Assembly: GCA_945903265.1 (NCBI GenBank)
Contig: CAMDNQ010000006.1
Span: 106,635 to 170,634 of the forward strand
Length of the DNA stretch: 64,000 bases
Source: Candidatus Sulfopaludibacter sp. SbA3
GTDB lineage: Bacteria; Acidobacteriota; Vicinamibacteria; Vicinamibacterales; UBA2999
Reading direction: 5' to 3'
The translations under genes were made by a program, and so were the position numbers. Below the pieces are notes generated by a model. It was not told where the DNA came from. It saw only the letters and a program-made list of their open reading frames with translations, and made no database searches. Numbering within the stretch: the stretch's first letter is position 1; each line of letters opens with the position of its first letter. Of the stretch, positions 11,270 through 20,924 are shown one piece after another.

Positions 11270-11392
11270 TTCGCGCAGTTCCTGGAACGCGCGCGTGACG
11301 CTGCTGCCATTCTCGGCTGATGCGGATTTCCGGTTCGTCGTAGCAGGTACCTCGGCGGATCCTATCGCGAATGCGCGGGGGCGAGCACGGCG

Positions 11393-11408
11393 AGATTGTA
11401 TACAATCT
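11393..11408. promoter_or_regulatory. Perfect 16-bp palindrome AGATTGTATACAATCT, candidate GntR/FCD operator
   Basis: Exact inverted repeat with TTGTATACAA core, between the divergent GntR and TonB receptor genes. Confidence 0.7.
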
Positions 11409-11438
11409 TGTCTCGTCGTTATGTATCCGTAATTTGTA

Positions 11439-11467
11439 TTGACATCGGGGTACAGCCGGCTGTATTG
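11439..11467 (+). promoter_or_regulatory. Candidate promoter TTGACA-N16-TGTATT with perfect palindrome TACAGCCGGCTGTA (11451-11464) over the spacer/-10
   Basis: TTGACA at 11439-11444; TGTATT at 11461-11466; palindrome spans them; receptor ATG at 11519. Confidence 0.5.
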
Positions 11468-11518
11468 ATCCAGCTCCGTCGGACCGCAATCGGGTCCGCG
11501 CCCTGGAGAGGACGTGTC

Positions 11519-14500
11519 ATGAATCGAATTGGAGCGGCGCTCGCCGCCGGACTACTGGCTCTGGTGTGCCTGCCTGCCGCAGCGTTCGCCCAGGCCGGGT
11601 CGTCGGCGCAAATCAGCGGAACAGTCACCGACGCCAGCGGGGGGGTACTCCCGGGCGTCGATGTCACGGTCACCCAGACGGACACCGGCCTGATGCGCAG
11701 CGCCCTGACCGATGGGACGGGCGGCTATACGCTGCCCAACCTTCCCGTCGGGCCCTACCGGCTCGAAGCGTCGCTGTCCGGTTTCCGCTCGTACGTCCAG
11801 ACGGGCATCGTGCTCACGGTGAACGCGTCGCCCGCCATCAATATCGTCATGGCGCTCGGCGAACTCTCCGAGCAGATTACGGTGACCGCCAACGCGGCCA
11901 TGGTCGAGACGCGCAGCACCGGCGTCGGCCACCTGATTGAAAACCAGCAGGTCCTCGAACTGCCGCTCAACGGCCGCCAGGTGACCGACCTCCTGCTGCT
12001 GTCCCCGGGCGTCACCATCAATACCACGGGCGGCTTCGCCTCGAGCCGCAACTATCCGACCGTGCCGATCTCGGTTGCCGGAGGATCGCCCGGCAGCACC
12101 GTCTACATCATGGATGGCGCCAATCACAACGACCCGGGCACCAACTTCAACCTGCCCGTTCCGTTCCCCGACGCGCTGCAGGAGTTCAAGATCGAGACGA
12201 GCGCGCTGGCCGCCCGCTACGGCCACCACGCCGCGGCCGTCGTCAACGTCGTCACCAAATCAGGCACCAACGAGTTTCATGGAAGCGCGTTCGAATTCCT
12301 GCGTAACGGGAAGTTCAACGCCAAGAACGCGTTCGCGCTGTCGAAAGACTCGCTCCGCCGCCATCAGTTCGGCGCCGCGCTCGGCGGACCGATCGCGCAG
12401 AATCGCATCTTCTTTTTCGGCGGCTATCAAGGCACGGATATCAAGACCGATCCCAGCACGCTGCAGGCATTCGTGCCGACCGCCGCGATGCTGCGTGGCG
12501 ACTTCACCCAGGCCGCGTCGCCGGCGTGCAACGCGGGCCGGCAGATCGCCTTGAGGGCGCCGTTCGTCGACAACCAGGTCCCGGCGTCGATGCTCGACCC
12601 GGTGGCGCAGCGATACCTCGGGTTCATCCCGGTGTCGACCGACCCCTGCGGCCGCTATCAGTACGGCTATCCGACGCCCAGCACCGACCATCAGTTCGTC
12701 GGCCGCGTCGATTACCAGCAGAGCGCGCGGCACTCGCTGTACACGCGGTACATGGACATCAACTACAAGCTGCCGAATTACTTCGACGGCAAGAACGCGC
12801 TGACCACGCCCAGCGTCGGCGTTGACAACCGCGGCCGATCGCTCGTGGTGGGCGATACCTTCTCGCTCAGCAATTCCGTGATCAATTCTTTCCGTGCCAC
12901 CGCGATCCGCTCCATCAATATCCGGACGCCATCCGTGTTCACGTCGCCAGCGGAAATGGGTGCGAAGGTCTACACGACGCCGCTCGCCGGCGCGTTCACG
13001 AACCTGGGCATCAGTAACGCATTTGGCCTGGGCGGCGGCGGCAACAACAACGCCAAGTACGACTACACGACATTCCAGGTCGCTGACGACTTCGACATGG
13101 TGCGCGGCTCGCATCAGATCACATTCGGCGTGGACTACCTGCATCAGGTGATGGAGGTGTTCAACACCCAGTACTCGAACGGCCAGTTCTCGTTCGACGG
13201 CACGGTGACCGGCCTCCCGCTGGCGGATTTCGTCATCGGGCGGATCGGCCAGCTGCAGCAGGGTGCCGACACGCGTCTCAACGAGCGGAACAAGTACTTC
13301 GCGACGTACATCCAGGATGCGTGGAAAGCCTCGTCGAAGCTGACGCTCAACTATGGCCTCCGCTGGGAGCCGTACTTCCCGCTGACCAACGACGACAACC
13401 AGGTGCTGATCTTCGACCCGGAGCGGTTCGCCCGGAACCAGCGGAGTACCGTGTACGTCAACGCGCCCGCGGGCCTCTATTTTCCCGGCGACGAGGGCTA
13501 TCCCGGCACCGCGTCGAGCAAGGGCAACATGATGGGATTCGGTCCGCGCGTGGGTGTGGTCTACGACCCTCGCGGCGAGGGTCGCGAAGTGGTGCGCGGC
13601 GGGTACTCGATCGTGTACGACCAGCCCGCGATGTTCCATCACGTGAGGAGCGCCAGCGTTCCACCGTGGGGATCGCTGATCACGCTGAACAACGTGTCGT
13701 TGTCCGATCCGTACGCGACCTATCCTGGCGGCAATCCCTTCCCGCTGGCAGTCGACAAGAATGCGCCGTTCCCGCTGAACGGCACCTACTGGACGCAGCA
13801 GCTCGAAGCCAAACGACCGACCACGCATCATTTCAGTGCGAGCGTGCAGAAGCAGTACGGTGAGAACACCGCCGTCACCGCCAGCTACTTCGGCAACCGG
13901 ACGCAGAACCTCTGGCTCGGGATGGAGATCAACCCGGGCGTGTACATGGATGGCGCCACCGCCGCCAACCTCAATCAGCGACGCGTGCTCTATCTGCAGA
14001 ACCCGGATCAGGGCCGGTACTTTGCCTCCGTCACGCAGCTCAACATGGACGGCACCGCGCGCTACGACGGCTTCCTGCTGGCGATCAACAAGCGCCTCAG
14101 CAACAACTACAGCCTGACGACGAACTACACGCTGTCGAAGTGCATCAACGACTCAGATCCGCAGCAGTTCCTGGATCCGGTCTATTCGCATCCCGGTGAC
14201 ACGAAGGCCGATCGCGGTCCCTGTGCCGGCGATCGCCGGCACGTGCTCAATACGACGGTCGTGTGGAACACGCCGGCGTTTGCATCGGCTGTCGCACGGA
14301 ATGTGCTGGGCGGCTGGCAGATCTCGGCGCTCTTCCAGGCGCTCAGCGGCGGGCCATTGAACGTGACGATTGGCCGCGACCAGGCACTGACGGGCTGGCA
14401 GAACCAGCGGCCGAACATCAACGGCGACTGGAAGCTCGACAATCCGACGAACGACCGTTACTTCGACACCAGCGTCTTTTCCCTGCCGGCGCCAGGAACG

Positions 14501-14779
14501 CACGGTAATCTGAAGCGCAATGCGCTCAGGGGACCGGGAACGTGGAATGTGGACATGGCGCTCAGCCGCCGTTTTGCCGTCACCGGCTCGCAGCAGGTCG
14601 AAATCCGCGCGGAGGCGTTCAACGTGTTCAACCGCGTGCGTCCCGGGATCAGCCAGCAGATCAACGGGTTCGGCGGGGTGGGTCTGCCCAACACGACGTT
14701 CACCAACACGCTGTTCGGGCGCATCACCACCGCCGCGGACCCGCGCATCATGCAGTTCGCCCTGAAGTACCACTTCTGA
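11519..14779 (+). CDS. Oar-like TonB-dependent receptor with carboxypeptidase-regulatory N-terminal domain
   Basis: Signal peptide; ISGTVTDASGGVLPGVDVTVTQTDTG; plug (ETSALAARYGHHAAAVVNVVTKSGTNEFHGSAFEFLRN); C-terminal ALKYHF. Confidence 0.93.
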   Translation: MNRIGAALAAGLLALVCLPAAAFAQAGSSAQISGTVTDASGGVLPGVDVTVTQTDTGLMRSALTDGTGGYTLPNLPVGPYRLEASLSGFRSYVQTGIVLTVNASPAINIVMALGELSEQITVTANAAMVETRSTGVGHLIENQQVLELPLNGRQVTDLLLLSPGVTINTTGGFASSRNYPTVPISVAGGSPGSTVYIMDGANHNDPGTNFNLPVPFPDALQEFKIETSALAARYGHHAAAVVNVVTKSGTNEFHGSAFEFLRNGKFNAKNAFALSKDSLRRHQFGAALGGPIAQNRIFFFGGYQGTDIKTDPSTLQAFVPTAAMLRGDFTQAASPACNAGRQIALRAPFVDNQVPASMLDPVAQRYLGFIPVSTDPCGRYQYGYPTPSTDHQFVGRVDYQQSARHSLYTRYMDINYKLPNYFDGKNALTTPSVGVDNRGRSLVVGDTFSLSNSVINSFRATAIRSINIRTPSVFTSPAEMGAKVYTTPLAGAFTNLGISNAFGLGGGGNNNAKYDYTTFQVADDFDMVRGSHQITFGVDYLHQVMEVFNTQYSNGQFSFDGTVTGLPLADFVIGRIGQLQQGADTRLNERNKYFATYIQDAWKASSKLTLNYGLRWEPYFPLTNDDNQVLIFDPERFARNQRSTVYVNAPAGLYFPGDEGYPGTASSKGNMMGFGPRVGVVYDPRGEGREVVRGGYSIVYDQPAMFHHVRSASVPPWGSLITLNNVSLSDPYATYPGGNPFPLAVDKNAPFPLNGTYWTQQLEAKRPTTHHFSASVQKQYGENTAVTASYFGNRTQNLWLGMEINPGVYMDGATAANLNQRRVLYLQNPDQGRYFASVTQLNMDGTARYDGFLLAINKRLSNNYSLTTNYTLSKCINDSDPQQFLDPVYSHPGDTKADRGPCAGDRRHVLNTTVVWNTPAFASAVARNVLGGWQISALFQALSGGPLNVTIGRDQALTGWQNQRPNINGDWKLDNPTNDRYFDTSVFSLPAPGTHGNLKRNALRGPGTWNVDMALSRRFAVTGSQQVEIRAEAFNVFNRVRPGISQQINGFGGVGLPNTTFTNTLFGRITTAADPRIMQFALKYHF

Positions 14780-14803
14780 TTCGTGACAGCGAAAGGACGA
14801 CCG

Positions 14804-15202
14804 ATGATATTCATGCGCAGACAGATCGGGTGCTTCTGCTTCATCTCGCTGTGCCTCGCGGCTGCCGCGGTGACGGTCGGCGCGCATCACTCGCAGTCGC
14901 AGTTCGAGCCCGAGAAGACGGTGGAAATCGCCGGCACGCTCACGCGTCTGAGCTGGCGTAATCCGCACACGCTCTTCCTGATCAAGGCGAAGCCGGTTGC
15001 GGGCGCCGACGCAGAACGCGAGTGGACCGTCGAAGGGCCGAGCCCCGCGCAGCTCACCAGGGCTGGATGGGGCGCGGCGATCTCGAAGGTCGGCGACAAG
15101 GTCACGTTCAATGGACGGCCGCGCCGCGACGGACGGCCGGAGCTCCTGCTGCTCAGCGTCACGCTCGCAGACGGCAAGAAGCTGTCCTTCGTCCCGGACT
15201 GA
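14804..15202 (+). CDS. DUF6152-like exported protein
   Basis: Signal peptide then AHHSQSQFEPEKTVEIAGTLTRLSWRNPHTLFLI. Confidence 0.75.
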   Translation: MIFMRRQIGCFCFISLCLAAAAVTVGAHHSQSQFEPEKTVEIAGTLTRLSWRNPHTLFLIKAKPVAGADAEREWTVEGPSPAQLTRAGWGAAISKVGDKVTFNGRPRRDGRPELLLLSVTLADGKKLSFVPD

Positions 15203-15204
15203 CC

Positions 15205-16692
15205 ATGCGATACCTGACCATGCGATGTGTCTGTGCCGCACTTCTCGCGCTGGCGCTCCCTGCCGTCGCGCCCGCGCAGACCCCGACCGCGGTTCCATCC
15301 GCGTTCCTGGGCACCTGGGCGAGCCTCGGGCTGAATCCCGGCCCGTCGCCGCTCGGTGCGCCGCCGACGGAGTTGCCCTGGGCTGTGCTCGACAAGGCCA
15401 TCGGCGACTACATGCAGCCCTGGGCGATTGGCAAGCAGCAGAACACCGAGTGGAACATCGACGACACAGGCCAGGTGTGCAAGCCAACCGGCCCGTTCCG
15501 TCAGGGACATGCGGGCGGTGGCGGGTTTCGCTTCGTCGATGCAGGTGAAGGCATGCTGTACCAGGTGGGCGGGTCGATCGACCAGCGGGGCGTGCAGCGT
15601 ATTCGCCTCAACGGGCCGCGCTCGCGCGCGCCAAGACCCACCTGGAACGGCGAATCGGTGGCGCGCGTCGTCGGCACCGACACGCTCATCATCGATACGT
15701 ACGGTTACAACGACAAATCGTGGCTGAACTCGGACCGCTGGCCGCATACCGAGGAGCTGCGCGTGATAGAGCGGTATCGCCTGTACGGCGGCGGCGCCTA
15801 CATGCAGCTGCGCGTCTTCATCGACGATCGGCACGCCCTCAAGCAGCCGTACACCTATACGCGCTATTACCGCCGCGCCGCGGAGCCAACCCAGGGCGCC
15901 GAGAACGTGTGCAACCAGAACCCGCCGGAAGACGACCTGTGGACCGACCGCCGGAACGGGCTGCTCGACGAGTTCGACGCGCGCCTCGACGCGCTCGTGA
16001 AGAAGTATGAGGGCGAGCCGCTTCCCGCCGGGACCGACGAGCACGCGGCCGTGGCCGCTACATGGTCGGTGGCGGCGGCGCCGCCGGCCGACGTGAAGCT
16101 CCGGACGCTGGCCGGCGTCTACGAGCCCGTGGCCGGCGCGACGCCGCTGCCGGCGGGACGCAAGGCCTCAGGCAGTCCTTCCGAGATCGCGCTGCTGGCG
16201 CCGGCGATGGCGACCGCAAAGACCCGCGACCTGGATTTCGATCCCGCAAAGCATTGCATGGCCGTCGGGCCGTTCCGGATGATGGCGCGCAGTGACGCGC
16301 GCTTCGAGCTGCTGCCGACCGCCAACCGCATCACGATGCTGTTCGAGCGCACGGCGCTCGGCAACAAACGCGAGGTTTATCTGGGCCGCACCGCGCATCC
16401 CGCCGACTTCACACCGAATTACCACGGCGACTCGATTGCCCGCTGGGAGGGCGACATGCTCGTCGTCGACACCGTCGGCTTCAACGAATTCACGTGGCTG
16501 AACGATGCCGGTGCGCCGCACAGCGCCTCGCTGCACCTGGTGGAACGGCTTCGGCTACTGCCCGGGGGACAGATTCTCGAGTACCAGGTGACGGCGGAGG
16601 ATCCCGGGACGCTCGTGAAGCCATATACCTACACACGCTACTTCCAGAGGTCCGTCACCCCACTCCAGGAAGATTTCTGCGAGAACCGGTAG
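15205..16692 (+). CDS. Exported protein with two tandem copies of an uncharacterised domain
   Basis: Signal peptide; repeated block GESVARVVGTDTLIIDTYGYNDKSWLN...PYTYTRYYRR / GDSIARWEGDMLVVDTVGFNEFTWLN...PYTYTRYFQR. Confidence 0.85.
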   Translation: MRYLTMRCVCAALLALALPAVAPAQTPTAVPSAFLGTWASLGLNPGPSPLGAPPTELPWAVLDKAIGDYMQPWAIGKQQNTEWNIDDTGQVCKPTGPFRQGHAGGGGFRFVDAGEGMLYQVGGSIDQRGVQRIRLNGPRSRAPRPTWNGESVARVVGTDTLIIDTYGYNDKSWLNSDRWPHTEELRVIERYRLYGGGAYMQLRVFIDDRHALKQPYTYTRYYRRAAEPTQGAENVCNQNPPEDDLWTDRRNGLLDEFDARLDALVKKYEGEPLPAGTDEHAAVAATWSVAAAPPADVKLRTLAGVYEPVAGATPLPAGRKASGSPSEIALLAPAMATAKTRDLDFDPAKHCMAVGPFRMMARSDARFELLPTANRITMLFERTALGNKREVYLGRTAHPADFTPNYHGDSIARWEGDMLVVDTVGFNEFTWLNDAGAPHSASLHLVERLRLLPGGQILEYQVTAEDPGTLVKPYTYTRYFQRSVTPLQEDFCENR

Positions 16693-16694
16693 CG

Positions 16695-17375
16695 GTGGCG
16701 GCGCCAGGGGGTGTCGCACGTGTATTCTCCGAATTGCGTGAGCTGATCGTGTGCGGCGCGCTGCCGCCAGGGTCGTGGGTGGCGGAGGCGCACGTGGCCG
16801 AACGTCTCGGCCTCAGCCGGGCACCGGTCCGCGCCGCGTTCCAGCGGCTGCAGCAGGAGGGCTATGTGGTGTCGCAGGACACCGCGCGCCGCGGACGAGT
16901 CCTCATCGCGCCGCTGACGCACACCGACGCCCGCGAGCTCTACGCGATTGCCGGACACCTGGAGGCACTCGCCGGCACATTCGTGGCCGCGCTGCCGGCG
17001 GGCAAGCGGACAAAACTGGCGGATGAACTCGCGGCGCTCAACGCGGAGCTGCACGCGATTGCCAGCAGGCCGCTGGCCGACCCGCGGCGCATTTTCGAGG
17101 TCGATAGGGCGTTTCACACCGCGATCGTGGCGGCGGCCGGCGGCAGCCGACTGAAGGCCCTGCATCAATCGATCATCCCGCAGGCCGAGCGGTACTGGCG
17201 GCTGTACATCATCAACGAACTGCATGTGTCGGTGGCCGAGCACAACGAAATCATTCGTGCGACGCGCGACGGCGACGCCGATGCCATTGCCGCCGGTCTC
17301 CGGCACAACTGGGATAACGGATTCGAGCGCCTCGGCCGGCTGATCGAGATGTTTGGCGAGCGGGGGAGTTGGTAG
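16695..17375 (+). CDS. GntR-family transcriptional regulator, FCD domain (paralogue of 10628-11269)
   Basis: [30 protein letters not shown]-terminus FGERGSW identical to the other regulator. Confidence 0.92.
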   Translation: MAAPGGVARVFSELRELIVCGALPPGSWVAEAHVAERLGLSRAPVRAAFQRLQQEGYVVSQDTARRGRVLIAPLTHTDARELYAIAGHLEALAGTFVAALPAGKRTKLADELAALNAELHAIASRPLADPRRIFEVDRAFHTAIVAAAGGSRLKALHQSIIPQAERYWRLYIINELHVSVAEHNEIIRATRDGDADAIAAGLRHNWDNGFERLGRLIEMFGERGSW

Positions 17376-17377
17376 TC

Positions 17378-18997
17378 ATGGCACGAGTTCCTGCGCCGGT
17401 GAACGAGCCGGTCAAGGCATATGCGCCCGGGTCCGCTGAGCGCGCGTCGTTGCAACAGAAGCTGGCGGAGATGTCCGGCGAGTCGATCGAGATCCCGCTG
17501 CTGATTGGCGGCCAGGAAGTACGTACGGGGCAGATGGGATGCGTCACGATACCCCACCGCCATCAACACAGGCTTGCGACCTGGCACAAAGCGGGCACCG
17601 CGGAGGTCGAGCGTGCGATTGACGCAGCGCTGCAGGCGCGCGAGGAATGGGCATCCTGGACGCTGCCGCAGCGCGCCGCCGTCTTCCTGCGCGCGGCGGA
17701 CCTGCTGGCCACGACATGGCGCGACACGCTGAACGCCGCGACGATGCTGAATCAGAGCAAGACGGCGCACCAGGCGGAGATCGACGCCGCCTGCGAAACG
17801 ATCGACTTTCTCCGGCTCAACTGTCGCTTCGCGGAGCGGATCTACGACGAGCAGCCGCTCTCCGCTCCCGGCATGTGGAACCGGATGGACTACCGCCCGC
17901 TCGAGGGGTTCGTATACGCCGTGAGCCCCTTCAATTTCACGTCGATTGCCGGCAACCTCCCGACGGCGCCGGCGATTCTCGGCAACACCGTGGTGTGGAA
18001 GTGCGCGAGCTCGACGGTCTTCAGCAGCTACTGGATCATGAAACTGCTCGAGGCGGCGGGGCTGCCCCCGGGCGTTATCAACTTCGTGCCCGGCGACGCG
18101 CGTACGGTCAGCGACGTCGTCCTGCATCATCCCGATCTCGCCGGCATTCATTTCACCGGCTCGACCGAGGTGTTCCAGAGCATGTGGCGAACCGTGGGCG
18201 AGAACATCGCGCGCTATCGCACCTACCCACGGCTGGTCGGTGAAACCGGCGGCAAGGACTTCATCCTCGCGCACCAGAGCGCCGATCCTGACGCACTGGT
18301 CACCGCGATCGTCAGAGGCGGCTACGAGTACCAGGGGCAGAAGTGCAGCGCCGCGTCGCGCATCTACGTTCCCGCGACCCTGTGGAGCCGCATCCGCGAG
18401 CGGCTCATCGAGGACATTCGCAGCCTGCGCATGGGCGACGTCGCCGACTTCACGAACTTCATGGGCGCGGTGATCGATCGCCCGGCGTTCCAGCGGCTGT
18501 CAGGCGCCATCGAGTCCGCGCGCGCGTCGAAGGATGCCACCATCCTGGCTGGCGGAAATGTCAGCGCAGATGAGGGCTATTTCATCGAGCCCACACTCAT
18601 TCAGGCGCATGTGCCCGATTACGTGACGATGCAGACGGAGCTCTTCGGGCCGGTCGTGACCCTCTATGTCTATCCGGATGGGACGTGGGCGGACGCTCTG
18701 GAGCTGGTTGACAGCACGTCGCCGTACGCGTTGACCGGGGCGGTCTTCGCGACCGATCGGCGGGCCATTCTCGAGGCGGAGCAGCGCCTGCGCAATGCAG
18801 CGGGCAACTTCTACATCAACGACAAGCCGACCGGCGCCGTGGTCGGGCAGCAGCCGTTCGGCGGCGCGAGGGCGAGCGGGACCAACGACAAGGCCGGTTC
18901 GATGCTGAATCTGCTTCGATGGGTGAGTGCGCGTACCATTAAGGAAACATTCACACCACCTACCGATTACAGATATGCGTTCATGGATCCCGACTAG
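17378..18997 (+). CDS. pruA: L-glutamate gamma-semialdehyde (1-pyrroline-5-carboxylate) dehydrogenase
   Basis: SPFNFTSIAGNLPTAPAILGNTVVWKCA, LVGETGGKDFILAHQSAD, YEYQGQKCSAASRIYVP. Confidence 0.93.
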   Translation: MARVPAPVNEPVKAYAPGSAERASLQQKLAEMSGESIEIPLLIGGQEVRTGQMGCVTIPHRHQHRLATWHKAGTAEVERAIDAALQAREEWASWTLPQRAAVFLRAADLLATTWRDTLNAATMLNQSKTAHQAEIDAACETIDFLRLNCRFAERIYDEQPLSAPGMWNRMDYRPLEGFVYAVSPFNFTSIAGNLPTAPAILGNTVVWKCASSTVFSSYWIMKLLEAAGLPPGVINFVPGDARTVSDVVLHHPDLAGIHFTGSTEVFQSMWRTVGENIARYRTYPRLVGETGGKDFILAHQSADPDALVTAIVRGGYEYQGQKCSAASRIYVPATLWSRIRERLIEDIRSLRMGDVADFTNFMGAVIDRPAFQRLSGAIESARASKDATILAGGNVSADEGYFIEPTLIQAHVPDYVTMQTELFGPVVTLYVYPDGTWADALELVDSTSPYALTGAVFATDRRAILEAEQRLRNAAGNFYINDKPTGAVVGQQPFGGARASGTNDKAGSMLNLLRWVSARTIKETFTPPTDYRYAFMDPD

Positions 18998-19901
18998 CGG
19001 CGCGCTTCAGTACCTCCACTACGACGTCTTCACCGGCACGGCGTTCGAGGGCAACCAGCTGGCTGTCTTTTTGGACGGCCGCGGCCTGTCGACCGAGCGG
19101 ATGCAGGCGATCGCGCTGGAGATGAATTTCTCCGAGAGCACGTTCATCATGCCATCCGAGACGCCAGGCACCGACGTGCGCATGCGGATCTTCACGCCGC
19201 AGAACGAGATGCCGATGGCCGGTCATCCGACCATCGGGAGCACCTTCGCGCTGGCACACACGGGCACGATCACACCAGACATGACGCGCTTTGTCTTCGG
19301 TCTCAACGTCGGACCGACGCCCGTTGACCTGGAGTGGAAGAGCGGCACGCTGTCGTTTGCGTGGATGACGCAGCTCGTGCCCGAATTCGGACCTGCGATT
19401 GCCGCGCGCGGCGATGTCGCCGCTGCGATCGGGCTGGTCGAGGCGGACCTTGTCCCGGATTTGCCGATCCAGCGGATCTCGTGCGGCGTTCCGTTTCTGT
19501 ACGTGCCGCTGCGCAATCAGGAAACGGTCGATCGCGCGGTCAGTGATGCGGCCGGCTTCCGGCGGCTGAAGGCGGCGACCGGCATTGACCTGGCGATCTT
19601 TCTGTTCGCGCTTTCAAATGCGGGAGGACAGGAGACTGTCTACAGCCGGATGTTCGCGCCGGAATTCGGCGTGCCTGAAGATCCCGCGACCGGTTCCGCC
19701 AGCGGCCCCCTCGGCTGCTATCTCGTGCATCATCGCCTCGTCACCGGCGATGCCGCGGCCCGCATCCTCAGCCTGCAGGGCGTGGCCATGGGACGCCCCA
19801 GCCGCATTCACATCAACATCACCGAGCAGAGCGGGACGATCGTCGACGTCAAGGTCGGCGGAACGGCGGTGCTCGTCGGCCGCGGCGAGCTGAATGTATA
19901 G
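18975..19901 (+). CDS. PhzF-family protein (isomerase/epimerase fold)
   Basis: YDVFTGTAFEGNQLAVFLDGRGL, NFSESTFIMPSE, EMPMAGHPTIGSTFAL, GVPEDPATGSASGPLGCYL. Confidence 0.92.
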   Translation: MRSWIPTSGALQYLHYDVFTGTAFEGNQLAVFLDGRGLSTERMQAIALEMNFSESTFIMPSETPGTDVRMRIFTPQNEMPMAGHPTIGSTFALAHTGTITPDMTRFVFGLNVGPTPVDLEWKSGTLSFAWMTQLVPEFGPAIAARGDVAAAIGLVEADLVPDLPIQRISCGVPFLYVPLRNQETVDRAVSDAAGFRRLKAATGIDLAIFLFALSNAGGQETVYSRMFAPEFGVPEDPATGSASGPLGCYLVHHRLVTGDAAARILSLQGVAMGRPSRIHINITEQSGTIVDVKVGGTAVLVGRGELNV

Positions 19902-19924
19902 GCCGGGTTCTTTCGGACCCCGCT
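19901..19924. repeat. Imperfect hairpin GGCCGGGTTCTTTCGGACCCCGC filling the gap between convergent genes
   Basis: About 21/24 identical to the hairpin at 59259-59282. Confidence 0.5.
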
Positions 19925-20897
19925 ATTGCTGCCGGGCGAGTGCTAGCGTGATTCCTACCGCCGGTTCGTCCGCGCAGTCGTAGACGACGCGCGGCGCCGT
20001 AATCCTCAGCGCCGTCCAGCTGACGGTTCCCGTAAAGCCACCGGTCCCCGTGCAGTGCGTCGGCATCCGCGGGTTTCCCTTCGTCGTGCTCCAGCGCAGC
20101 GAGCCGGTGATGGCCGTTGTCGTTCCGATGTCGCCCGTAATCGTCCCGGTGAACGCGAACAACGAATGCGCGAACTCGCCCGTGAAGTTCGTGAGCGTCG
20201 TGCCCGTATGCAGGAGTGTGACTTCGGGAAACGTAAAGCGCTGGCCGGTCGTGAAGTCCGCCGCGCCCGTCCACGTCCCCGCCAGCGACTGTTCTGCGCG
20301 TCGCAGTTCGAAGTTGCGTACCATGTCTCCGCTCAATCCGATTCCCGCGAAGACAGGATCGTACCCAGCCATCCGCACACGGATCGGGAATCCGCTGTAT
20401 GCCAGGTCAACGAAGCGGTACACGCCGTCGTTGTCGGTGACTGCCGCCCGTGTGGCATTCGGACCGTCGAGGACGGTCAGCGTCGCCCCGGTGAGGGGCG
20501 TCCCCGTACTGACTTCCGTCACGCGGCCGCTCAAGAGGTAGAGCCGCGGAACCAACGAGAACACGAGCGAGGTGTCCGCCGTCAATACCAGCGTACGCTC
20601 CTGTCCTTCATAGCCCGATTTGCCCACGCTCACGGTCATCTCGCCGGGTGCGACATCGGTAAATTGAAATATGCCGCGGTCATCGGTCGTGGACCGTGGC
20701 TGCAGCGATTCTCCGGGTCTGCGAAGTGTCGCGAACACTTCGGCGACCGGGTTGCCGGCTCGAGACTCGAGCACGCGTCCGGTCACAATGATCCTCGCGG
20801 GCGGTGCGGGTGCCGACGGCGTGGGCGCCGCGGGCTGGTCGCTCCCGCACCAGAGCTGGAGCGCGCAGACGACGAATAGCAATCGCCGCGCGGCCAT
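19923..20897 (-). CDS. Exported protein with tandem carboxypeptidase-regulatory-like domains
   Basis: IIVTGRVLESRAGNPVAEVFATLRRPG...; LSGRVTEVSTGTPLTGATLTVLDGPNATRAAVTDNDGVYRFVDL. Confidence 0.75.
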   Translation of the reverse strand: MAARRLLFVVCALQLWCGSDQPAAPTPSAPAPPARIIVTGRVLESRAGNPVAEVFATLRRPGESLQPRSTTDDRGIFQFTDVAPGEMTVSVGKSGYEGQERTLVLTADTSLVFSLVPRLYLLSGRVTEVSTGTPLTGATLTVLDGPNATRAAVTDNDGVYRFVDLAYSGFPIRVRMAGYDPVFAGIGLSGDMVRNFELRRAEQSLAGTWTGAADFTTGQRFTFPEVTLLHTGTTLTNFTGEFAHSLFAFTGTITGDIGTTTAITGSLRWSTTKGNPRMPTHCTGTGGFTGTVSWTALRITAPRVVYDCADEPAVGITLALARQQ

Positions 20898-20924
20898 GCA
20901 GTCATCTTAAGATGGTTCCGCCAC

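Noticed and set aside
12260-13831. 523-aa ORF on minus strand
   Set aside because: Antisense shadow of the TonB receptor; high GC makes long stop-free antisense frames common.
14153-15487. 444-aa ORF on minus strand
   Set aside because: Arg/Ala-rich shadow ORF across three genes on the other strand.
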